A program made the position numbers and the translations under genes. The notes below the pieces were generated by a model that saw only the letters and a program-made list of their open reading frames with translations, was not told the origin of the DNA and did no database searches. Below, piece after piece: positions 7,759 through 14,701 of a stretch of DNA of 23,000 nucleotides. Every line of letters begins with the position of its first letter. Position 1 is the stretch's first letter. The stretch is taken from positions 1 through 23,000 of the forward strand of contig JAZNXY010000021.1 of the NCBI GenBank assembly GCA_045594105.1, given 5' to 3'. The DNA is from URNF01 sp045594105 (GTDB lineage Bacteria > Bacillota > Clostridia > Oscillospirales > Acutalibacteraceae).

Positions 7759-8889
7759 ATGAAAAGAATTGTAAAATATGCAGTCGCTCTTTTTCTGGTT
7801 TTCTTTTCTTCGATGTATGTATGTGCCGAAACGACAGGACAGTATGTCGAAGAACAGCTGCACGCAGGCGGTGCGATTGCCCTATGGGAACAACTGGACA
7901 GTCAAACACGGGAATTGTTTGAGCGGGTCGGCGTGTCTACGCTTTCGGATTTGAGTGAAAAAGGTATGGATGCAGCGGGGGTAACGGATGCTGCATGGCA
8001 GCTGCTGCTGGAGCAAGGCAAGACACCTTTTGCCGTAATGGGGATGCTGTTGGCGGCCGTGTCGTTGTGCGCCTTTTCGGGAGGAATAAAGGATTCGCTC
8101 GGCTCTGCAGAGGTTAACGGTATGTATCAGACGGTATGTGCTTTGTCAGTGTGCACGGTGGTGTTGATACCGTTTCTGGAGTGTGTTCGTGCCGTGAACG
8201 ATGCCCTTTCAGGTGTAGCGGTGTTTATGGGGAGCTTTGCACCTGTATATGTGGCGGTCTTGGCAGCAAGCGGCAATATCGGTGCGGCTTTTTCTTATCA
8301 ATCCATTCTGCTGATTGTTTCCCAGATACTTGGTTTTTTAACAGGCGGCGTATTGTTGCCGTTACTGTTGTCCTCTTTGGCACTTGGCATAATAACTGTG
8401 GTGACCGATAACGTGAATATAGGAAAAATTGGTGAAATGTTGCTGAAGTTTATTGCGTGGTCACTGGGTATATTGTCAGCATTATTTACAACGGTGCTGA
8501 CGGTGAATGGGATGCTGGGTGCTGCGGGGGACGGATTGGGCAGCCGTATTGCCCGCTTGTCCATTGCCAGTATGGTGCCGGTGGTTGGTGGGGCCTTGAG
8601 TGAAGCTTTTCTTACGGTGAAAGGATGCATCGGGGTTGTACGTACTACCGTTGGTGCGTTTGGCGGTATATCTGCCATATTGCTGCTGTTACCGACGCTG
8701 CTACGCTGTACATGCTGGCAGTTGTGTTTTTGGGTGTGTGCAACGACGGCAGAGATGTTTGAGGTGAAAGGGGTTTCGGGTTTGCTGAAAACCATGCAGC
8801 AGGTCAGTAAAAATATGATTGCACTTTTATCGATAAGCGGGTTGTTTATGGTGGTGGCAACCATTGTGGTGGCACGAGGAACGGTATGA
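7759..8889 (+). CDS. spoIIIAE: stage III sporulation protein AE
   Basis: The 376-residue protein has a cleavable-looking signal sequence (1-23, VCAET), a soluble segment to about residue 88, then about seven or eight membrane helices. SpoIIIAE is the large permease-like membrane subunit of the SpoIIIA complex. Family stretches such as LALGIITVVTDNVNIGKIGE and ASMVPVVGGALSEAF are present. Four cysteines (C317, C319, C323, C327) cluster in one predicted membrane helix, and others are scattered through the protein. It starts 3 nt after spoIIIAD and overlaps spoIIIAF by 4 nt. Confidence 0.95.
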   Translation: MKRIVKYAVALFLVFFSSMYVCAETTGQYVEEQLHAGGAIALWEQLDSQTRELFERVGVSTLSDLSEKGMDAAGVTDAAWQLLLEQGKTPFAVMGMLLAAVSLCAFSGGIKDSLGSAEVNGMYQTVCALSVCTVVLIPFLECVRAVNDALSGVAVFMGSFAPVYVAVLAASGNIGAAFSYQSILLIVSQILGFLTGGVLLPLLLSSLALGIITVVTDNVNIGKIGEMLLKFIAWSLGILSALFTTVLTVNGMLGAAGDGLGSRIARLSIASMVPVVGGALSEAFLTVKGCIGVVRTTVGAFGGISAILLLLPTLLRCTCWQLCFWVCATTAEMFEVKGVSGLLKTMQQVSKNMIALLSISGLFMVVATIVVARGTV

Positions 8890-9362
8890 AAATATTTTTG
8901 GAATGGATGGGTACACTGTGCGGGGTGGCTGCACTGTGTGCACTGGTGCACGCAGTGACGCAAAAAACGGGAGCAGGAAAAGTACTGAAATTGATTTCGG
9001 CTGCGGTGATGGTTTGTATCATATTAAGACCGATAGGCAGTTTGGTAAAAGATTTCACCCTGCCGCAGATCTCTGTTGAAGAAGGGGAAGAAACGGCGTT
9101 ATATGACACCGCTGTTTTACAAATGAAAACACTCACCGAAAATATGTTGCTTTCGGAAGTGAACGAGGCATTGGCTTCCTATGACATAAAAGCGGAAAAG
9201 CTGGAGATTACGATGGATATTTCCGATGAAGGAGACATATCTATTAGAGATATCTGTCTGTTTATTCCCGAAAGTAACAGTTTACATCGATCCTGGGCGG
9301 CACAAATAGCCCAAAAACGCCTCGGTCGGTCTGTGACAGTAGAGTTTCTAAACGGAGGATAG
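8886..9362 (+). CDS. spoIIIAF: stage III sporulation protein AF
   Basis: A 158-residue protein with two N-terminal membrane helices (about 7-23 and 32-50) and a soluble C-terminal domain of about 100 residues. In B. subtilis this domain has a ring-building fold related to secretion-system proteins. The SAAVMVCIILRPIGSLVKDF stretch matches the family. The start overlaps the spoIIIAE stop by 4 nt (ATGA-type coupling), and spoIIIAG follows after 2 nt. Confidence 0.9.
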   Translation: MKIFLEWMGTLCGVAALCALVHAVTQKTGAGKVLKLISAAVMVCIILRPIGSLVKDFTLPQISVEEGEETALYDTAVLQMKTLTENMLLSEVNEALASYDIKAEKLEITMDISDEGDISIRDICLFIPESNSLHRSWAAQIAQKRLGRSVTVEFLNGG

Positions 9363-9364
9363 GT

Positions 9365-9904
9365 ATGGAGTGGTGGCAAGATTGGAAACAACGGCTCGGG
9401 GAAGGGAAAGGTGTAAAATTAGCATGCATATTGGGTGCGGTTGGTGTGCTTTGTATCTGTCTGTCCGAATGGTTGCCGCGTAAGCCATCTGACACAGAAC
9501 CGGGTGTAGTGACGGTAGAAGAATATAGTGAACATATCGAGAAACGCTTGTGTGCATTGCTTGAAAAAATGGAAGATGTTGGCACGTGCCAGGTATACGT
9601 TACGTTGGAAAGCGGTGTGGAATATGTGTATGCTACAGCACAAAAGGAAAACGCCGATTATGTAAAAGACAGCGGACAAAACGGTGAAAAGGTTTCCGAA
9701 AGAGCAGATACGGAACAGGATGTTGTCATCATAGACGGTACAGATGGGAAAACCGGCTTGCTGCTTACAGAGATTCAACCAACCGTTAAAGGCGTTGTTG
9801 TGGTTTGCGAGGGCGGTGACAAGGAAGATGTGATGAATCGGGTGACTGCGGCGGTTACGACGGCGCTGAACATATCTGCAAGACGCGTTTGCGTCACAAA
9901 ATAA
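9365..9904 (+). CDS. spoIIIAG: stage III sporulation protein AG
   Basis: A 179-residue protein with a short cytoplasmic N terminus, one membrane segment (about 18-37) and a ring-building domain facing the space between the forespore membranes. In B. subtilis SpoIIIAG forms a large ring stacked with the SpoIIIAH-SpoIIQ channel. The sequence QPTVKGVVVVCEGGDKEDV near the C terminus is the family's best-known block. The start ATG has GGAGG four bases upstream (9356-9360). Confidence 0.93.
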   Translation: MEWWQDWKQRLGEGKGVKLACILGAVGVLCICLSEWLPRKPSDTEPGVVTVEEYSEHIEKRLCALLEKMEDVGTCQVYVTLESGVEYVYATAQKENADYVKDSGQNGEKVSERADTEQDVVIIDGTDGKTGLLLTEIQPTVKGVVVVCEGGDKEDVMNRVTAAVTTALNISARRVCVTK

Positions 9905-9922
9905 ACAGAGGAGTAGAGGGTA

Positions 9923-10474
9923 ATGAAAAAATTTGCGTTTAAGAAACAAGCTTTGGTGCTGACATTGGTGGCTGCGCTGGGGTTGGCGGTATATCTGAAT
10001 TACCATTTTGCCAATAACGGTATTACCAATACGCCCGATGACGGAAAAACATTGGGTGAGGCATTGTTTGTGAAGGATGACAAAGAGGAAACACAGGCGG
10101 AGGACACGGTGTCGGTAAGTACAAAAACCGACTATTTTTCCGAGGCACGCAAAAACAGGGAAAAGGCAAGGGACGAGGCGATTGATATTGTAAAGGATAT
10201 TGCTGCGGATATGCAGACGAACGGCGATGCGGCAGCAGAGGTGATGCAAAAGGTGACAACTATTGCTGCAGCGGTGGAACGTGAAGCCAAGCTGGAGGGG
10301 CTGATAAAAGCCAAAGGATTTGCGGATTGTGTGGCATATTTATCGGAAGATTCCTGCTCTGTTGTTGTAAAGGGAAAAGACCTTACACCTGCACAAACCA
10401 TGCAAATCACCGAAATTGTGACCGCACAAGCGGGAATTTCGGCACAAAAAATCAATATTATGGCAGTAAATTGA
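9923..10474 (+). CDS. spoIIIAH: stage III sporulation protein AH
   Basis: A 183-residue protein with one membrane segment (about 10-28), a charged linker and a helical plus ring-building domain related to YscJ/FliF. SpoIIIAH binds the forespore protein SpoIIQ across the intermembrane space and so joins the two cells. Typical features are TDYFSEARKNREKARDEAID (one residue group per heptad) and a final AGISAQKINI block. A site AGAGGG lies 4 nt before the ATG. It is the last gene of the operon; no clear terminator follows before the yqhY promoter. Confidence 0.93.
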   Translation: MKKFAFKKQALVLTLVAALGLAVYLNYHFANNGITNTPDDGKTLGEALFVKDDKEETQAEDTVSVSTKTDYFSEARKNREKARDEAIDIVKDIAADMQTNGDAAAEVMQKVTTIAAAVEREAKLEGLIKAKGFADCVAYLSEDSCSVVVKGKDLTPAQTMQITEIVTAQAGISAQKINIMAVN

Positions 10475-10504
10475 TAAAAAAGTATTTCCTTCTTGAAAAA
10501 AATG

Positions 10505-10513
10505 TGTTATACT
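10505..10513 (+). promoter_or_regulatory. extended -10 promoter for yqhY and the downstream gene string
   Basis: TGTTATACT includes TATACT (10508-10513) with TGn directly before it. The surrounding 13 bases (10505-10517) are identical to those at 2746-2758 before ligA. There is no good -35 at 16-18 nt. The start codon of yqhY is 35 nt downstream. This would let yqhY and nusB be expressed in vegetative cells independently of spoIIIA. Confidence 0.65.
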
Positions 10514-10548
10514 AATGTAAATTAGCATAATATTAGGAGGTAAATCCT

Positions 10549-10908
10549 ATGGAAGCGAAAAACTTTAAAAATCCCGAAGGCACCTGTGTGATTTCCGAAG
10601 AGGTTATCGCCACCATCGCCAGCACAGCTGCATTGGAGATAGACGGTGTTGCAAGCATGGCAATCCGCCCCGACATTCGCAGCATCATTACAGGCAATGT
10701 TAACAGCCGTTACGTGAAGGTGATGGGCAGCGAAAGTGCCATGACCTTGGATGTGTATCTGTGCATTGCGCAAGGGTATCGTATTCCCGAAATATCCGAG
10801 CAGGTACAGCAGGCGGTAAAAGCCGAGGTGCAGGCGATGACAGGCAGACCTGTTACCCGTGTAAACATCCATGTTTCGGGTATGAAAGCGGAAGAAGAAA
10901 AGAAATAA
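10549..10908 (+). CDS. yqhY: Asp23/Gls24 family protein (YqhY-like)
   Basis: The 119-residue protein matches the Asp23 envelope-stress family: an N-terminal GTCVISEEVIATIASTAALEIDGV block and a C-terminal VNIHVSGM ending in a charged tail. In B. subtilis YqhY lies between accBC and nusB and affects acetyl-CoA carboxylase activity. Here accB-accC are absent from the neighbourhood, so that functional link cannot be read from context. The ATG has AGGAGG (10535-10540) 8 nt upstream, and part of that site could pair weakly with TCCTA before the start. Confidence 0.92.
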   Translation: MEAKNFKNPEGTCVISEEVIATIASTAALEIDGVASMAIRPDIRSIITGNVNSRYVKVMGSESAMTLDVYLCIAQGYRIPEISEQVQQAVKAEVQAMTGRPVTRVNIHVSGMKAEEEKK

Positions 10909-10916
10909 TCGGCTGA

Positions 10917-10952
10917 CAGCTCACCCGAAAGGGTGGGCTTTAGCTGCTTTTT
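10917..10952 (+). terminator. hairpin after yqhY, probable weak or partial terminator
   Basis: CTCACCC (or AGCTCACCC) pairs with GGGTGGG(CT) around a GAAA tetraloop (10927-10930). An outer pairing CAGCT (10917-10921) with AGCTG (10942-10946) would place the stem right before a T run (10948-10952). Because nusB has no obvious promoter of its own after it, I read it as an attenuating or partial terminator. Confidence 0.5.
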
Positions 10953-10957
10953 ACAGG

Positions 10958-10982
10958 ACCTTGAAAAGGTGCCAAGGGCACC
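10958..10982 (+). other. alternative hairpins in the nusB leader
   Basis: Three mutually exclusive pairings share these bases: ACCTT/AAGGT (10958-10962 with 10966-10970), GGTGCC/GGCACC (10968-10973 with 10977-10982), and CCTTG/CAAGG (10959-10963 with 10973-10977). They lie between the yqhY hairpin and the nusB ribosome binding site (10991-10996). The arrangement resembles a switchable leader, but no known class is recognised and the stems are short. Confidence 0.4.
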
Positions 10983-11006
10983 GTTAACAGAAAGGATGAA
11001 CAGGGT

Positions 11007-11402
11007 ATGACTCGTCGCGAAGCACGTGAAGTGGCTTTTGCTTTGTTGTTTGAAAATACCTTCTCGGAAGACGGTATTGAAGCGGTGATCGCCGATGCGA
11101 AGGAAGCGGAGACGTTGCAACCTGACGCTTTTGCGGAAGGGTTGGCAATCGGTGCCGCAGCCAAGCAGGAGGAAATTGACCGTAAAATCGAGGCGTGCTC
11201 CCACAAGTGGAAGGTAGGCCGTATGTCCCGTGTATCAGTATCGGTGATGCGCTTGGCGGTGTATGAGATTTTGTTTGTGGAAGATATTCCCGTCAGTGTT
11301 TCTATCAACGAGGCGGTGGAGCTTGCTAAGAAATATGGCGGTGAAGAGGATGCAGCTTTTGTAAACGGCGTTCTCGGTGGTATTGCGAAGGTGGCCGAGT
11401 GA
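11007..11402 (+). CDS. nusB: transcription antitermination factor NusB
   Basis: NusB, with NusE (S10), binds boxA RNA in rRNA leaders and supports antitermination. The 131-residue all-helical protein has the family pattern: N-terminal TRREAREVAFALLFE and the C-terminal block RVSVSVMRLAVYEI, then SINEAVELAKKYGGEEDAAFVNGVLG. Length is normal. The ATG has AAAGGA 10 nt upstream. Its stop overlaps the next start by 3 nt (GTGA), so the TsaD-like gene is translationally coupled. Confidence 0.96.
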   Translation: MTRREAREVAFALLFENTFSEDGIEAVIADAKEAETLQPDAFAEGLAIGAAAKQEEIDRKIEACSHKWKVGRMSRVSVSVMRLAVYEILFVEDIPVSVSINEAVELAKKYGGEEDAAFVNGVLGGIAKVAE

Positions 11403-12337
11403 GTGTTTTTTTGGGGCTGGATACCAGCAATTACACTACATCGGTTGCGTTTGCCGATGGTGAAGCAGGAAGCATCTGTCAGAAAAAACAGCTTTTGCCG
11501 GTAAAGGCAGGAGAGCTGGGCTTGAGACAAAGCGATGCGGTGTTTCATCACGTGCGGCAGCTGCCGATGCTTGTAGAGCAGCTGCGCAGCGAATGTGACG
11601 ACGAAATACAGGCGGTAGCCGCCTCGGACCGTCCCTCCGCAAGGGACGGATCGTATATGCCCTGCTTTTTGGTTGGCACCGGTGCGGCGAGAGAGTTGGG
11701 CGCTCTGCTTCGTATACCGGTGTATTTTTTTACCCACCAACAAGGACACGTGATGGCGGCGTTATATGGTGCAAGCTGTCTGACGTTACGAGAAAAACCG
11801 TTTTTGGCATTTCACGTTTCGGGTGGTACTACCGATGCGATATACGTGAAGCCGGACAAAGAAAAGGTGATTGCCTGTGAAGTGGTTGCCTCTTCTCTGG
11901 ATTTGAAAGCGGGACAGCTTATTGATCGTGTTGGCGGGATGCTTGGCTTACCGTTTCCTGCAGGCCCCGCTTTAGAGGCACTCGCCTTACAAGCGGATAC
12001 GGTGCCGCAAAAACCGCATGCTTCTATGGATGGTGCCAATTGTCATCTGTCAGGAGTGCAGAATCAATGTGAGACCATGCTGAAAAACGGTGTGCCTGCC
12101 GCACAAATTGCACGGTTTTGCCTGAAAAGTGTGGAAACGGCACTTGTCAAAATGACAGAACAGCTGTTGTGTACATACGGAGAATTGCCGATAGTATATG
12201 CGGGTGGTGTTATGTCAAACACCCTGCTGAAAGAAACCCTGTCATCGGCGTTTGGCGGTCGGTTTGCACCACCGCAGTTTTCTGCGGATAATGCAGCCGG
12301 CATTGCAACTCTTTGTCGTCTGATGGAGCAAAAATGA
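11399..12337 (+). CDS. TsaD/Kae1-like (M22 family) paralogue
   Basis: A 312-residue ASKHA-fold protein related to TsaD, the enzyme that transfers threonylcarbamoyl to tRNA A37. The metal-binding pair H113-x3-H117 (THQQGH), the AGGV block (268-271) and SADNAAGIA (Asp297) are kept. It differs from true TsaD in having DTSNYTTS in place of ETSCDET at the N terminus and SGGTT (141-145) in place of SGGHT. It is also some 25 residues shorter. I read it as a clostridial TsaD-like paralogue, not the housekeeping enzyme; function unknown. The start is GTG, overlapping the nusB stop. B. subtilis has folD at this place. Confidence 0.8.
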   Translation: MSVFLGLDTSNYTTSVAFADGEAGSICQKKQLLPVKAGELGLRQSDAVFHHVRQLPMLVEQLRSECDDEIQAVAASDRPSARDGSYMPCFLVGTGAARELGALLRIPVYFFTHQQGHVMAALYGASCLTLREKPFLAFHVSGGTTDAIYVKPDKEKVIACEVVASSLDLKAGQLIDRVGGMLGLPFPAGPALEALALQADTVPQKPHASMDGANCHLSGVQNQCETMLKNGVPAAQIARFCLKSVETALVKMTEQLLCTYGELPIVYAGGVMSNTLLKETLSSAFGGRFAPPQFSADNAAGIATLCRLMEQK

Positions 12338-12354
12338 GAGAAGGAGGGGATTTC

Positions 12355-13590
12355 GTGTCTGTTATCACGGTCAGTGCACTGAATCGTTATGTGAAAACAT
12401 TGCTGGAACAGGATGAGCATTTGTCGCCTGTGATGATCAGCGGCGAAATTTCCAACTTTGTCAATCACTATAAATCGGGACATTTGTATTTTTCCTTGAA
12501 GGATGAAAATGCGCTTGTAAAATCGGTGATGTTCCGTACTTATGCGTCTCGTCTGAAATTCGTTCCCGAAAGCGGCATGAAGGTGATCGTTCGTGCACGT
12601 GTTTCACTGTACGAAAAAGACGGTTCCTTCCAACTGTATGTGGAAGATATGCAGCCCGACGGCGTTGGTGCATTGCAAATGGCTTATGAACAGCTGAAAA
12701 AGAAATTGGAAGCCGAAGGTCTGTTTGATGCGGCAAATAAGCAGCCGCTGCCGCATTATCCGATGCGTGTCGGTGTCATTACATCGCCGACCGGTGCTGC
12801 CGTACGAGATATCCTCAACGTGTTGGGACGACGGTTTCCTATGGCACGTGTGATGTTTATTCCCGTGTTGGTGCAGGGAGACGGTGCACCACCGCAATTG
12901 GTGGCGGCGTTGCAAAAAATGAACGATCAACAGGCCGCTGACGTGATTATTATCGGACGTGGCGGCGGTTCTCTTGAGGAATTGTGGGCGTTTAATACCG
13001 AGCCCGTATGCCGTGCAGTAGCGGCATCCCGTATACCGGTGATTTCAGCCGTAGGTCACGAGACGGATTTTACGTTGTGTGATTTTGCGGCGGATATGCG
13101 TGCACCGACACCGTCGGCTGCCGCAGAACTGGCGGTACCCGATTGCGAGGATTTGATGCGGGAAATCAAACAAAAATCCGCACGGCTACAGGTGGCAATA
13201 AAAGGCGGTATGCTTACCAGAAAAGCCGCTTTTGAACAAATGCGTTCAAAACGAGCATTGTCATCACCGCTGTTTTATATCGAACAGGCGGCGATGCGGT
13301 TGGATCTCGTAACCAGAGCATTTACCGCCAAAGCGGAAACAGCGCTGGCAACTGCCAAAAACCGCTTGATGAAAAGTGCTGCCGCTTTGGATGCTATGAG
13401 TCCGTTGAAGGTATTGTCCCGCGGATATGTCATTACGCAAAATGCGGAAGGTGGCGTGGTCACCCAAGCGGCATCCTTGCGTAATGGAGACGCTTTGTCG
13501 TTGTCTATGCAGGACGGCACTGTGCGATGTACGGTAGATGAAGTCATTTTGAAGGAGAAGATAACCGATGGAAAAGAAAATGACGTTTGA
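12355..13590 (+). CDS. xseA: exodeoxyribonuclease VII large subunit
   Basis: XseA is the catalytic subunit of exonuclease VII, which degrades single-stranded DNA from both ends. The 411-residue protein has an N-terminal OB fold (ISGEISNF, about 25-100) and the catalytic domain with VGVITSPTGAAVRDI, IIIGRGGGSLEELWAFN and ISAVGHETDFTLCDFAADMRAPTPS broken over about 130-275. A long helical region and a short C-terminal domain follow. The frame is open further upstream, but the GTG at 12355 has AAGGAGG 7 nt before it. It lies 17 nt after the TsaD-like gene and overlaps xseB by 23 nt. Confidence 0.95.
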   Translation: MSVITVSALNRYVKTLLEQDEHLSPVMISGEISNFVNHYKSGHLYFSLKDENALVKSVMFRTYASRLKFVPESGMKVIVRARVSLYEKDGSFQLYVEDMQPDGVGALQMAYEQLKKKLEAEGLFDAANKQPLPHYPMRVGVITSPTGAAVRDILNVLGRRFPMARVMFIPVLVQGDGAPPQLVAALQKMNDQQAADVIIIGRGGGSLEELWAFNTEPVCRAVAASRIPVISAVGHETDFTLCDFAADMRAPTPSAAAELAVPDCEDLMREIKQKSARLQVAIKGGMLTRKAAFEQMRSKRALSSPLFYIEQAAMRLDLVTRAFTAKAETALATAKNRLMKSAAALDAMSPLKVLSRGYVITQNAEGGVVTQAASLRNGDALSLSMQDGTVRCTVDEVILKEKITDGKENDV

Positions 13591-13807
13591 GCAGGCGATG
13601 GAACGCCTGGAAGCCATTGTGACGGAATTAGAGTCGGGCAAATGCACCTTGGATCGTTCGTTGCAATTGTTTGAAGAAGGTACAAAACTGACGGCGTTTT
13701 GCTCTGCACAGTTGCAGGACGCAGAACAGAAAATCATAAAACTCACCGAATCGGGTGGCGAATTGACCGATAGACAAGGTGAGTCGATGGGAGAAGATTT
13801 GTCGTAA
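13568..13807 (+). CDS. xseB: exodeoxyribonuclease VII small subunit
   Basis: A 79-residue two-helix protein with the family signature FEQAMERLEAIVTELESG and LFEEGTKL. XseB binds the long helices of XseA to form the active exonuclease VII assembly. The ATG at 13568 has GAAGGAG 10 nt upstream, and M5 at 13580 is a less likely alternative. It overlaps xseA by 23 nt and its TAA shares one base with the ispA ATG (TAATG), so the three genes are coupled. Confidence 0.94.
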   Translation: MEKKMTFEQAMERLEAIVTELESGKCTLDRSLQLFEEGTKLTAFCSAQLQDAEQKIIKLTESGGELTDRQGESMGEDLS

Positions 13808-14682
13808 TGTATAGCGAAGTATTGGCGGCACATTGTCGCTTGTTTGAACAATCTTTGCCCCACTTTTTACCTAAGGAAGACGGCAGAAAAGATACGGTGA
13901 TTCGTGCCATGGCGTATGCGTGCGCAGACGGGGGAAAACGGATTCGTCCGGTATTGCTTATGGAGTTTTGTCGTCTGTGCTGTGGGGATGCTTCTCGTGC
14001 CTTGCCCTTTGCGGCAGCGATGGAAATGATACATTCCTATTCCTTGGTGCACGACGATATGCCGTGTATGGATAACAGCTCCTTGCGTCGCGGCAAAGCT
14101 GCGGTTCACGTGGAGTTTGGCGAGGATATGGCTCTTTTGTCAGGCGATGCATTGTTAAATCGTGCGTTCGAAACCGTTTTTTCTGCGGATTTGCCTGCGG
14201 AAATTGTGCTGAAAGCGGGTAAACTGTTAGCGGATGCCGCAGGTGTTGACGGTATGGTAGGCGGTCAGTGTATTGACCTGGAAAGCGAAGGCAAACACAT
14301 TGATTTAGAAACATTGGAATTGCTGCAGGATGGGAAAACCGCAGCATTACTGCGTGCGTCGTGTGCAATGGGTGTTGCTGTGGGCGGCGGCTCGGCGGCA
14401 CAACTGGCAGCCGCACAGGCGTTTGGCGAAAACATCGGACTGGCATTCCAGATGGTGGATGATATTTTGGATGTAACCGCCTCTGCCCAGACGCTCGGTA
14501 AACCTGTAGGCAGCGATGCGGAAAACGAAAAGGTGACCTATATCACTCTCTGCGGACTGGAAAATACAAGGCGTATTGCTGCCCAAAAGACCGAAAAGGC
14601 GATCGACGCATTGCAGGCATTCGACGGCGATACGACCCATTTGACAGAATTGGCCAAAGCATTGTTATACCGAGAAAAATAA
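13807..14682 (+). CDS. ispA: farnesyl diphosphate synthase (polyprenyl synthetase family)
   Basis: It condenses DMAPP/GPP with IPP to make farnesyl diphosphate for undecaprenyl and other isoprenoids. The 291-residue protein has GGKRIRP (42-48), the first Asp-rich motif DDMPCMD (83-89) followed by LRRG, GQCIDLES, and the second Asp-rich motif DDILD (218-222). Tyr78, five residues before the first motif, fits a short-chain (C15) product. The usual DD after the first motif is SS here (NSSLRRG). It is followed by dxs after 19 nt, so precursor supply and chain building are linked in one transcript. Confidence 0.94.
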   Translation: MYSEVLAAHCRLFEQSLPHFLPKEDGRKDTVIRAMAYACADGGKRIRPVLLMEFCRLCCGDASRALPFAAAMEMIHSYSLVHDDMPCMDNSSLRRGKAAVHVEFGEDMALLSGDALLNRAFETVFSADLPAEIVLKAGKLLADAAGVDGMVGGQCIDLESEGKHIDLETLELLQDGKTAALLRASCAMGVAVGGGSAAQLAAAQAFGENIGLAFQMVDDILDVTASAQTLGKPVGSDAENEKVTYITLCGLENTRRIAAQKTEKAIDALQAFDGDTTHLTELAKALLYREK

Positions 14683-14701
14683 CGAAAGACAGGATGTTTC
14701 G

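Noticed and set aside
9419..10249. Long minus-strand open frame (276 codons) opposite spoIIIAG-AH
   Set aside because: It is rich in Cys, His and Arg, spans two confident operon genes and has no recognisable motif.
11629..11649. Perfect 8-bp inverted repeat inside the TsaD-like gene as a possible small inserted element
   Set aside because: The encoded stretch (SDRPSARDGSYMPCF) aligns with the normal length of the family within about a residue, so an insertion is not needed.
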